This document shows, piece after piece, positions 34,795 through 41,096 of a DNA stretch of 41,096 bases. The position numbers and the translations under genes are program-made. Origin of the DNA: an uncultured Alteromonadaceae bacterium (GTDB lineage Bacteria; Pseudomonadota; Gammaproteobacteria; Enterobacterales; Alteromonadaceae); assembly GCA_913056495.1 (NCBI GenBank), contig CAJXMO010000031.1, forward strand, positions 1 to 41,096, in the 5' to 3' direction. The notes under the pieces were generated by a model. It worked only from the letters and a program-made list of their open reading frames with translations. It did no database searches and had not been told where the DNA came from. Within the stretch, counting starts at the first letter, position 1. Every line of letters begins with the position of its first letter.

Positions 34795-34828
34795 GATAAG
34801 ATAGGCTGGGTGTTCGGCCTGTCTTATC
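34795..34828 (+). terminator. Hairpin terminator after argS
   Basis: GATAAGATAGGC at 34795-34806 pairs with GCCTGTCTTATC at 34817-34828 over 12 positions with one wobble. The T-rich tract begins 4 nt later and is interrupted (CTTTAATCGCCTTTTT), so termination may be partial. Confidence 0.7.
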
Positions 34829-35224
34829 GCCTTTAATCGCCTTTTTCTGGTCCAGATTCTTTTCTGAATTATCCTCATATACAATTATGGTGATGACCTG
34901 CTTATAACAAATTAAGCTTAATACTCATCACATATATTTATCTTAACTATAAATAAATTTGTTAAAATCTTAGTTTCATTCCAGCTGTTAAATGTCAGCT
35001 TATAGCCTATTTTTATTAACATTTGGTTAAATTTAACGCGATATAAGCTTAATATGTAAATTTGATCGAAAAAAAACAAAAAATATTGCCTATTTATATA
35101 AAAATCTTTGCAATCTAGTGTCCAGATTCGCTAATATTCGGAATGCGTCTATAAGAAGAAAGTTAGTGAGTAAAATCTTCAGTGCTGGATTTTGACCCAC
35201 TTCATCTTCATTTATGTAAATAGC

Positions 35225-35319
35225 CTAGTTGACAGACTAAGCTAATTGGTGGAATATTTGTTTCAGTTTTTATATAAAACTATAACAATTATTCAATGGT
35301 CCTTGTCAGTGTCAACTAG
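35225..35319 (+). promoter_or_regulatory. Candidate promoter within a perfect inverted repeat, upstream of the TonB cluster
   Basis: CTAGTTGACA at 35225-35234 and TGTCAACTAG at 35310-35319 are perfect 10-bp inverted arms 75 bp apart. The left arm contains a consensus TTGACA (35229-35234); AATATT at 35253-35258 is a possible -10 box with an 18-bp spacer. I find no Fur-box-like palindrome between 34830 and 35365. The rest of this 560-bp gap is AT-rich with no open frame. Confidence 0.4.
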
Positions 35320-35365
35320 CTACAAAGTTCCATACAATTATTAATTATTGGGAATCGTGTCAAAG

Positions 35366-36127
35366 ATGATTAAAAGCAAAAAACTCGCTTCTGCTATAGC
35401 TGTTGCATGTGCTATGTCACTGCCTTCAGTTGCCAATGCAGACCCAGTGGAAAATCTGCACAAAGAAGAGCGTGCTATTCATGATGCAGCTGTAAAATCT
35501 CAAGGTCGTGTTGATTCAATGTTTGAACAATCTATCGACTTGCTTTCAGAGTATCGCCAAGTTGTAGATGAAACTGATAACTTAAATCAGTACAACGATC
35601 ATGTTCAAAAACTGGTTAATAACCAACAAAAGTTAATTGATTCGTTACAAAACCAAATCGATGGTATCGAAGATACTAAAAAAGGTGTTGTACCTTTAAT
35701 GTATCGTATGCTTGATTCTTTAGAGAAATTTATTCAGTTAGATATTCCTATTGAAGTAGAAGCACGTACTGAGCGTGTTGAGCGTATTCGTGAGTTAATG
35801 AGTGATCCAAACATTCAAACTTCAGAGCGTTTCCGTTTAGTACTAGAAGCTTACCAAATCGAAAATGATTATGGTTCTGCTATCTCAGCTTATCAGGGCA
35901 AACTAAATGATATCACTGTTGATATGGTACATATCGGCCGTGTTGCTTTATTAGCTCAGTCTTTAGATCTTAAGCATGCTTGGGTTTGGGACAATGAAGC
36001 GCGTGATTGGGTTGAATTAGGTGATGAATACTTAAAACCAGTTACTAAGGTAATTCGTATGGCTAAAAATCAGGTTGCACCTGACTTAATTCAAGTGCCA
36101 GTATTTGCAGCGGAGAGTGCAGAATAA
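35366..36127 (+). CDS. DUF3450 periplasmic protein of the TtpC-type TonB system
   Basis: A 253-residue exported protein with a signal peptide (residues 1-26, cleavage near NA/DP). The mature part is largely alpha-helical with a coiled coil at about 60-100 (QKLVNNQQKLIDSLQNQID), then FIQLDIPIEVEARTERV and a C-terminal LKHAWVWDNEARDWVEL segment, matching DUF3450. This family is found directly before ttpC/exbB genes in Vibrio and marine relatives; its role is not established, likely a periplasmic partner of the motor. The first codon is uncertain (GTG 35357 or ATG 35366). Strong use of T-ending preferred codons suggests high expression. Its TAATG overlaps the next start. Confidence 0.88.
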   Translation: MIKSKKLASAIAVACAMSLPSVANADPVENLHKEERAIHDAAVKSQGRVDSMFEQSIDLLSEYRQVVDETDNLNQYNDHVQKLVNNQQKLIDSLQNQIDGIEDTKKGVVPLMYRMLDSLEKFIQLDIPIEVEARTERVERIRELMSDPNIQTSERFRLVLEAYQIENDYGSAISAYQGKLNDITVDMVHIGRVALLAQSLDLKHAWVWDNEARDWVELGDEYLKPVTKVIRMAKNQVAPDLIQVPVFAAESAE

Positions 36128-37488
36128 TGAAATCGATTAAAACAATTCTTACTGCTTCAGCTATTGCTTTAACATCAATGACGTTTGGTTCATACGCTAA
36201 TGCAAACGCACTAGATGATTTACTGCAAGAAGTTAAATCTAACCGTATTTCTGAAGCTAAATTAAATAAAGAGCGTGAAGCTGAATTCCGTGCAGCACGT
36301 GATCAAAAGCAAGCTCTTTTAAATAAAGCTAAAAAAGAATTATCTGACGCACAAGAGCGTCAAAAGCAATTACAACAAGCTTTTGCGGATAACGAAAAAC
36401 GCATCACTGAAAAAACAGAAGAACTTGAAAGTGCTAAAGGTACTTTAGGTGAAATGTTTGGTGTGGTTCGTCAAGCAGCAGGTGACACTGTTGGTCGTAT
36501 CGCAACTTCAATTGTAAGTGCACAACCAGAATATTCAGACCGTACTGGTTTATTAAGTCGTTTAGCTGAAGCGAAAGAGCTTCCTAAATTAAGCGAATTA
36601 GAAGAGTTATGGTTTGCACTTCAAACTGAAATGACTGAGTCAGGTAAAGTTGTTAAATTTGACGCGAATGTAGTTGGTTTAGACGGTAGTGAGTCTATGC
36701 AAACTGTAACTCGTGTTGGTTCATTCAACTTATTAGCTGGTGACCATTACTTAAAGTTCAACTCTGACAGTGATCAAATTGAACCTTTAGGTCGTCAACC
36801 AGAAAGCCATATGGTTGCTTCAGTATCTGAATTTAACGAAACAACTTCAGGTTACACAGGTTTATACCTTGACCCTTCACGTGGTGCGATTCTTGATATC
36901 TTCAAGCAAAAAGCAACTATGGAAGAGCGTTATCATCAAGGTGGTTTACCTGGTTACGTAATCACAGTGGTATTATTATTCGGTATCTTAATTTCAATTG
37001 AGCGTTTCATCACATTAACTGTGGTAGGTGCTAAGATTAAGAGCCAGCTGAAAAATGCTAACAATCCTAGCGACAAGAACCCATTAGGTCGTATCCTAGG
37101 TGTTTATAACTCTAACAAGAATGTTGATACTGAAACATTAGAGTTGAAACTAGATGAAGCAATTCTACGTGAAACACCAAGCATTGAGCGCGGCGTTAAC
37201 GTAATCAAAATTTTAGCAGCAATTGCGCCATTATTAGGTCTATTAGGTACAGTTACCGGTATGATTGGTACTTTCCAATCAATTACCTTGTTCGGTACGG
37301 GTGATCCTAAGATTATGGCGGGTGATATCTCAATGGCACTTGTTACTACAGCTCAAGGTCTGATTGCAGCACTACCGTTAATATTCTTACACAGTATTAC
37401 TGCAGCTAAGAGCAAGTCAATTGTTCATGTCTTAGAAGAGCAAAGCGCGGGTATCGTAGCGGCTCACGCGGAGCAGGAGCGAGCATAA
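36127..37488 (+). CDS. ttpC: TtpC-like MotA/TolQ/ExbB proton channel protein
   Basis: A 453-residue fusion-like protein: a signal peptide (1-26), a long periplasmic coiled coil (about 30-110, KELSDAQERQKQLQQAF), a periplasmic domain, then an ExbB-type membrane core from about 275 (GYVITVVLLFGILISIERF, IKILAAIAPLLGLLGTVTGM, ALVTTAQGLIAALPLIFLH). In Vibrio, TtpC is required along with ExbB2-ExbD2-TonB2 for TonB2-driven uptake; the extra periplasmic part is its hallmark. It shares the high-bias codon use of the preceding gene, unlike the downstream exbB. It is translationally coupled to DUF3450 (TAATG). Confidence 0.9.
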   Translation: MKSIKTILTASAIALTSMTFGSYANANALDDLLQEVKSNRISEAKLNKEREAEFRAARDQKQALLNKAKKELSDAQERQKQLQQAFADNEKRITEKTEELESAKGTLGEMFGVVRQAAGDTVGRIATSIVSAQPEYSDRTGLLSRLAEAKELPKLSELEELWFALQTEMTESGKVVKFDANVVGLDGSESMQTVTRVGSFNLLAGDHYLKFNSDSDQIEPLGRQPESHMVASVSEFNETTSGYTGLYLDPSRGAILDIFKQKATMEERYHQGGLPGYVITVVLLFGILISIERFITLTVVGAKIKSQLKNANNPSDKNPLGRILGVYNSNKNVDTETLELKLDEAILRETPSIERGVNVIKILAAIAPLLGLLGTVTGMIGTFQSITLFGTGDPKIMAGDISMALVTTAQGLIAALPLIFLHSITAAKSKSIVHVLEEQSAGIVAAHAEQERA

Positions 37489-37489
37489 G

Positions 37490-38014
37490 ATGTTATACCT
37501 GATAGAACTTTGGGAAACTGTCAGGGGATTTATATCAACCGGGGGCGATGTATTATGGATCGTCTTCGGGGTGCTAGCTGTTATGTGGATTTTGATGATT
37601 GAAAGATATTGGTTTATGTTTATGGAATTTCCTAGATATAAAAAATCCATTATCGATCGTTGGGATTCGCGTGAAGATACGACATCTTGGTATGCGCACA
37701 GAGTGCGTGAAGCTTGGATTTCGGAAGCATCAGAATTACTGAATGCCAGAATTCTATTGATTAAAACCCTAGTGGCGGTATGTCCTTTAATTGGATTGTT
37801 CGGTACGGTTACGGGCATGATTTCAGTATTCGAAACCATGGCTGTATCTGGTACTGGTAACCCTCGCTTGATGGCATCAGGTATTTCCATGGCAACAATT
37901 CCGACAATGGCCGGGATGGTTGCAGCGCTTTCTGGGGTTTTCTTTAGCTCTAGAATCGAAACACGCGTAAGAGTGGAAGTGGAAAAGTTAGTGGACAGTT
38001 TGCCACATCATTAG
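37490..38014 (+). CDS. exbB: ExbB2-type proton channel subunit
   Basis: A 174-residue inner-membrane protein with three membrane segments: residues about 17-37 (VLWIVFGVLAVMWILMIER), about 88-110 (LIKTLVAVCPLIGLFGTVTGM) and about 130-155 (IPTMAGMVAALSGVFFSS). This is the short ExbB form of TonB2 systems, forming the proton-conducting pentamer with ExbD. It starts 1 bp after the ttpC stop. The cluster therefore has two ExbB-like proteins in tandem, as in Vibrio TonB2. Confidence 0.93.
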   Translation: MLYLIELWETVRGFISTGGDVLWIVFGVLAVMWILMIERYWFMFMEFPRYKKSIIDRWDSREDTTSWYAHRVREAWISEASELLNARILLIKTLVAVCPLIGLFGTVTGMISVFETMAVSGTGNPRLMASGISMATIPTMAGMVAALSGVFFSSRIETRVRVEVEKLVDSLPHH

Positions 38015-38026
38015 AGAGATTCATTT

Positions 38027-38425
38027 ATGGCACGTAGACATCGCCGAGAAGAAGAAGATGCAGCAATTGATATGACGCCGATGCTTGACATCGTATTCAT
38101 CATGTTGATCTTCTTTATCGTAACAACCTCTTTTGTTAAAGAGGCAGGTATTGAAGTAATTAAACCAGAAGCAAGCCAGGCAGAATCAAAGCCTAAAGCC
38201 AATATCTTCATTGCAATTAGTGACAATGGTGATATCTGGATGGATAAGCGTATGGTAGACGTAGAGCGCGTTCAGGCTAACCTTGAAAAAATGTTAGCAG
38301 AACAAGCAACTGACACTGTTATTATCCAAGGTGATAAAGAAGCCAAACATGGCAAAATCGTAGAGGTCATGGACCAAGTCAAAGCGGCTGGTATTGATAA
38401 AATAGTAGTAGCGGGGAAAAAGTAA
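38027..38425 (+). CDS. exbD: ExbD-type stator subunit
   Basis: A 132-residue protein with one N-terminal membrane helix and a periplasmic domain. AIDMTPMLDIVFIMLIFF carries the essential membrane aspartate (Asp21) that takes up protons. The periplasmic part ends in VMDQVKAAGIDKIVVAGKK, typical of the ExbD/TolR fold. It lies 12 bp after exbB and 1 bp before tonB. Confidence 0.95.
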   Translation: MARRHRREEEDAAIDMTPMLDIVFIMLIFFIVTTSFVKEAGIEVIKPEASQAESKPKANIFIAISDNGDIWMDKRMVDVERVQANLEKMLAEQATDTVIIQGDKEAKHGKIVEVMDQVKAAGIDKIVVAGKK

Positions 38426-38426
38426 T

Positions 38427-39044
38427 ATGATCCGCCTACTGTTATCCATACCAATAGGCATTGCGATAACATTTGGCCTTTTTGTTTTGATGGCAGAGTT
38501 AATTGCCAATAATCAACGAGGCCCTGATGCTTCTGATGAAGCACCCAGAATAGATATCGTGATGCAAAAGCCGTCAGACTCTGTACAAGAACGAACGCGA
38601 ACGCCGCCACCGCCGCCTCCGCCACCTCAGGCTCCACCACCGCCACAAGCGGCTGAGCCAGAATCAACGGATGCAGATGCGGGCGGTATTAACCTGGACA
38701 TGCCTTCAGTTAATACAGGTGGTGTTGATGCAGGTATAGGTGACATTAGTGGTGCGTTAATGAAAGATGGTGATGCAACACCTATCGTTCGAATTGAACC
38801 ACGTTACCCTGCACAGGCAGCAAGGGACGGCATAGAAGGTTGGGTTGAATTAAGTTTCACCATTGATGAAGTAGGTGGTGTAATTGATGTTGATGTTATC
38901 GACTCTCAACCTAAGCGAATTTTTGACCGTGAGGCTAAAAAAGCGCTTTCTAAATGGAAATATAAGCCGAAAATTGTTGATGGTAAGCCGGTTAAGCAAC
39001 CTGGTCTGACAGTTCGACTAGACTTTAGTTTGGCTGCGAACTAA
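38427..39044 (+). CDS. tonB: TonB2-type energy transducer
   Basis: A 205-residue protein that transmits the motor's energy to outer-membrane receptors. There is one N-terminal membrane anchor (IPIGIAITFGLFVLMAELI), a short proline run (about residues 53-70), an acidic/Gly linker, and a C-terminal TonB domain (RIEPRYPAQAARDGIEGWV, DREAKKALSKWKYKP). The short periplasmic span matches TonB2 rather than TonB1 (about 240 aa). TAATATG links it to exbD. It ends 5 bp before a two-way hairpin region. Confidence 0.94.
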   Translation: MIRLLLSIPIGIAITFGLFVLMAELIANNQRGPDASDEAPRIDIVMQKPSDSVQERTRTPPPPPPPPQAPPPPQAAEPESTDADAGGINLDMPSVNTGGVDAGIGDISGALMKDGDATPIVRIEPRYPAQAARDGIEGWVELSFTIDEVGGVIDVDVIDSQPKRIFDREAKKALSKWKYKPKIVDGKPVKQPGLTVRLDFSLAAN

Positions 39045-39048
39045 GTTT

Positions 39049-39110
39049 GGATTAAAGCTTAATTGAGGAAGGTTAGCTTTAATCCTGTAAATAAGGTCTT
39101 AAAGCTAACC
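39049..39110 (+). promoter_or_regulatory. Three-arm mutually exclusive hairpin between tonB and the TPR gene
   Basis: Arm A is GGATTAAAGCT (39049-39059), arm B is GGTTAGCTTTAATCC (39071-39085) and arm C is TTAAAGCTAACC (39099-39110). B pairs perfectly with A over 11 bp (39075-39085) or with C over 12 bp (39071-39082), but not both. The B-C hairpin ends 2 nt before the GGAG at 39113-39116 of the next gene. This is the layout of an attenuator or RNA switch; A-B may also slow transcription. No long T tract follows either hairpin, which favours control of translation or mRNA decay. Confidence 0.7.
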
Positions 39111-39121
39111 CTGGAGATATT

Positions 39122-40405
39122 ATGAAATTCTCACGATTGATATTGACGGCGGTTTTATTTGGTGCAACTGCATCGGCTACATTAGTACCAATGCAGGCTG
39201 CAGCAGCTTCACAATCGCTGGAAGAAAAGAAAAAGGCACGACCTGTAGAGGTTATGTCTGAAAAAGTCGGTAAAAAAGTAGCTGAGGCTGTTGAGCTTTT
39301 ATCGCCCAATGAAGAAGAAGGGCGAATGGAAGCTGATGCTAAAGGCGCAATTGCTTTGCTTCTGGAGCTAGAACCGAAAAAAGAGTTTGATAAAGCTTAT
39401 CTTGCTCAGTTGATCGGTAAACTCTATGCTCAGGAAGGTGAATACGATAAAGCTATCGAGCGTATTAAATATGCTGCTAATTTAGACGTATTAAGCTGGG
39501 ATGACCAAGCTGGCGTTTTAAAATTATTAGCAATTTTGAATCTTCAGGAAGAGAAATATCAAGCATCAATTGATGCCTATGATAAATGGTTCACTTTTAC
39601 TGAAGAGCACGATGCGACTGTTTATTCACATAAAGCGTTATCTTATTACCAGTTAAAGCAGTACGACCAAGTGGTCAAAAATGCTGATTTATCTATCAAA
39701 TATGCAACAGAGCCTAAACAGGACCCTTATCAATTAAAAATGTCTGCTTATGTAGATACTAAAAATTATAAAGGTGCGATTGAGGTAACAACTGCTGCTA
39801 TTAAGGTATTCCCACAAGATAAAAAGTGGTGGATCCCGTTAGCTCAGTTTTATTTGATGACTGAAGATTATAAACGTTCTTTATCTACTTTTGAATTAGC
39901 TGAAATTCAAGGCTTTTTAAGCAAAGCATCACATTATAAAACATATGCACAGCTTTACGCTATGAATGGTATTCCATACAAAGCGGCTGTTATTATGCAA
40001 GATAAAGTGGATAGCGGGCTTATCGAAAAAGATGCTAAGAATTTAAGTACTATTGCTAACTATTACCATCAGGCTCAGGATTATAAAAAAGCCGCTTCTA
40101 CTTATTTAGCAGCAGCTAAAATGGAAAATGATCCTAACCTTTATCAAAAGGCGGGCGACTTATTTGGTATAGCAGAGCAATATAAGAATGCGATTGCGTC
40201 ATTTAAACAAGCGCTTGAGAATGGCAGCGAAAAAGAAGCCTCAATCAATATGTCTTTGGTTGAAGCATACTTTTACACTGGCCAGTACAAAGATGCATAT
40301 AAATACGCTCAAGCTGCAGCAAAGTCTTCTCAACAGAAGCGTGCAGCTAAAGGCTGGATCACTTACATAAGAGATACAGCAGCTCGTAAAAACGTTTCTC
40401 TTTAA
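39122..40405 (+). CDS. TPR-repeat periplasmic protein of the TtpC-type TonB cluster
   Basis: A 427-residue exported protein with a signal peptide (about 1-28, cleavage after QAAA) and TPR repeats along most of its length (clear near 95-130, 150-190, 320-400: KAYLAQLIGKLYAQEGEYDK, YKKAASTYLAAAKM). TPR proteins in this position are regular members of TonB2-like clusters; their job in the periplasm is thought to be scaffolding, but is not settled. It has its own GGAG at 39113-39116, and the 77-bp spacer holds the three-arm hairpin. A terminator closes it. Confidence 0.88.
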   Translation: MKFSRLILTAVLFGATASATLVPMQAAAASQSLEEKKKARPVEVMSEKVGKKVAEAVELLSPNEEEGRMEADAKGAIALLLELEPKKEFDKAYLAQLIGKLYAQEGEYDKAIERIKYAANLDVLSWDDQAGVLKLLAILNLQEEKYQASIDAYDKWFTFTEEHDATVYSHKALSYYQLKQYDQVVKNADLSIKYATEPKQDPYQLKMSAYVDTKNYKGAIEVTTAAIKVFPQDKKWWIPLAQFYLMTEDYKRSLSTFELAEIQGFLSKASHYKTYAQLYAMNGIPYKAAVIMQDKVDSGLIEKDAKNLSTIANYYHQAQDYKKAASTYLAAAKMENDPNLYQKAGDLFGIAEQYKNAIASFKQALENGSEKEASINMSLVEAYFYTGQYKDAYKYAQAAAKSSQQKRAAKGWITYIRDTAARKNVSL

Positions 40406-40431
40406 TATTTAAAGAATCTTCGTTTTACTAG

Positions 40432-40455
40432 AAAGCAGCTTCGGCTGCTTTTTTT
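40432..40455 (+). terminator. Rho-independent terminator of the TonB cluster
   Basis: AAAGCAGC at 40432-40439, a TTCG tetraloop and GCTGCTTT at 40444-40451, followed by more T residues to 40455. A very stable, classic terminator. It separates the TonB cluster from the metallophore precursor gene. Confidence 0.95.
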
Positions 40456-40563
40456 ATGTCTGAAATTTGATTTAAAAATAAAAATAATTAAAAAAATGAA
40501 ATTTTGCTTTATTGACTCAGGTCTACTTAAATGTTGTTTGGTAATTACGAATAAGGAACTAAT

Positions 40564-41022
40564 ATGAAAACTCTAAACCAATCTGCAATTAATTTAGCTA
40601 TAGGGGCAGTTGTTATTGGCTCTCTTTCATCTACAGATGTCGCGGCGGCAGGCTTTTCAATCGAGACCCTTGAATCAGGGTACGAACAAAGCGTGCATGA
40701 GGCTAACTGTGGTGGTAAAGCTGAAAAAGAAGGCCGTTGTGGCGCTAAAGCCGATAAAGAAGGCAAGTGTGGTGAAGCCAAATGCGGTGAAAAGGACGGT
40801 AAAGAAGGCAAGTGTGGTGAAGCTAAATGCGGTGAAAAAGCTGATAAAGAAGGCAAGTGTGGTGAAGCTAAATGCGGTGAAAAAGCTGATAAAGAAGGCA
40901 AGTGTGGTGAAGCCAAATGCGGTGAAAAGGACGGTAAAGAAGGCAAATGTGGCGAAGCCAAATGCGGTGAAAAGGCCGATAAAGAAGGCAAATGTGGCGA
41001 AGCCAAATGCGGTGCTAACTAA
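40564..41022 (+). CDS. hvfA: HvfA-like Cys-repeat RiPP metallophore precursor
   Basis: A 152-residue exported peptide. Residues 1-28 form a signal peptide (cleavage near VAAA/GF); a short leader follows, then a Lys/Glu/Gly/Cys repeat region to the end with 14 Cys in all and the core EGKCGEAKCG six times at 15-residue spacing. EGKCG motifs define the HvfA family, in which an MNIO (DUF692) enzyme with a partner protein turns the Cys into oxazolone-thioamide, giving a copper-binding peptide. The likely modified site is each EGKCG Cys. AAGGAA at 40552-40557 sets the start. The next possible start is 41075, so a partner gene may begin at the window edge. Modification and metal are inferred. Confidence 0.85.
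   Translation: MKTLNQSAINLAIGAVVIGSLSSTDVAAAGFSIETLESGYEQSVHEANCGGKAEKEGRCGAKADKEGKCGEAKCGEKDGKEGKCGEAKCGEKADKEGKCGEAKCGEKADKEGKCGEAKCGEKDGKEGKCGEAKCGEKADKEGKCGEAKCGAN
40750..41010 (+). repeat. 45-bp coding tandem repeat inside the metallophore gene
   Basis: Six units in frame; the first is 36 bp, then full units start at 40786, 40831, 40876, 40921 and 40966. Units 3 and 4 differ at one base, marking a recent duplication. Units alternate between KADKEG and KDGKEG in the order AD-DG-AD-AD-DG-AD, consistent with duplication of a three-unit block. All changes keep the two Cys and the EGKCGEAKCG core. Confidence 0.95.
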
Positions 41023-41074
41023 CCTGAGCTTCGGATAAGAAAGTATTAATTTAAAGGAACTTAAAGCTCGTTCC

Positions 41075-41096
41075 ATGATCCGATCATTCGACCAAG
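41075..41096 (+). CDS. Possible start of next gene, cut by the window edge
   Basis: An ATG at 41075 opens a frame MIRSFDQ that is still open at the last base. AAAGGA at 41053-41058 is rather far upstream (16 nt). In HvfA loci the next gene usually encodes the MNIO enzyme HvfB, so this is the natural candidate, but seven residues are too few to identify it. Confidence 0.3.

Noticed and set aside
37432..37890. 152-residue frame on the minus strand inside ttpC/exbB
   Set aside because: Antisense shadow of two strongly conserved membrane genes; no signal, motif or ribosome site.
40545..41076. Three other long frames over the metallophore repeats, on both strands
   Set aside because: A 45-bp repeat with no stop in one frame is easily open in others. 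These frames have no ribosome site and give low-complexity Ser/Pro/His or Phe/Thr runs, while the chosen frame has a signal peptide and the known EGKCG motif.

Overview
The window looks like a chromosome segment of a marine gammaproteobacterium of the order Alteromonadales. The evidence is the protein families: an rnt/motY gene pair as in Vibrio and Shewanella relatives, an E. coli-type SpeD, DUF3802 and DUF3010 proteins, a DUF3450-TtpC-ExbB-ExbD-TonB cluster, and thiO in place of thiH in a thiCOSG(DE)F cluster. Coding DNA is moderately AT-rich, and the gaps are full of short palindromic repeats. The species cannot be named from sequence alone; an Alteromonadaceae such as Catenovulum is a guess.

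Layout. 1-6.5 kb: a heptamer tandem repeat, a PatB/MalY-type C-S lyase, a DUF3802 protein, speD, a 650-bp gap packed with GTAG-headed palindromes, rnt (minus), motY, a periplasmic solute-binding-like protein, and a 101-bp tandem repeat carrying the same palindromes. 6.5-11 kb (minus): DUF3010, then a thiamine salvage operon (TonB-dependent receptor, YkoF-like thiamine-binding protein, PnuT-type permease, thiamine kinase-like protein) led by a TPP riboswitch. 11-20.6 kb: a large hybrid histidine kinase, gshA with a lysozyme-like lipoprotein, an unrecognised 150-aa protein, and a receiver-TPR protein whose phospho-acceptor Asp is Ser. 20.7-27.8 kb: a second TPP riboswitch and thiC-thiO-thiS-thiG-thiDE(fused)-thiF. 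27.9-34.8 kb: tRNA-Trp, a holD-like gene, rimI, a CASTOR/DMI1-like channel with TrkA-N domains, prfC and argS. 35-40.4 kb: a six-gene TonB energising cluster (DUF3450, TtpC, ExbB, ExbD, TonB, TPR). 40.5-41.1 kb: a secreted Cys-rich repeat peptide of the HvfA RiPP-metallophore type; the window ends seven codons into the next possible gene.

How it fits together. The two TPP riboswitches place thiamine uptake plus salvage and de novo synthesis under the same metabolite, about 10 kb apart. The TtpC-type TonB system could energise TonB-dependent receptors such as the thiamine receptor here, but that link is inferred. The most notable items are the HvfA-like precursor with six 15-residue Cys repeats at the right edge, a three-arm mutually exclusive hairpin between tonB and its TPR partner gene, the degenerate receiver, and the co-varying GTAG-headed palindromes, which resemble REP elements.
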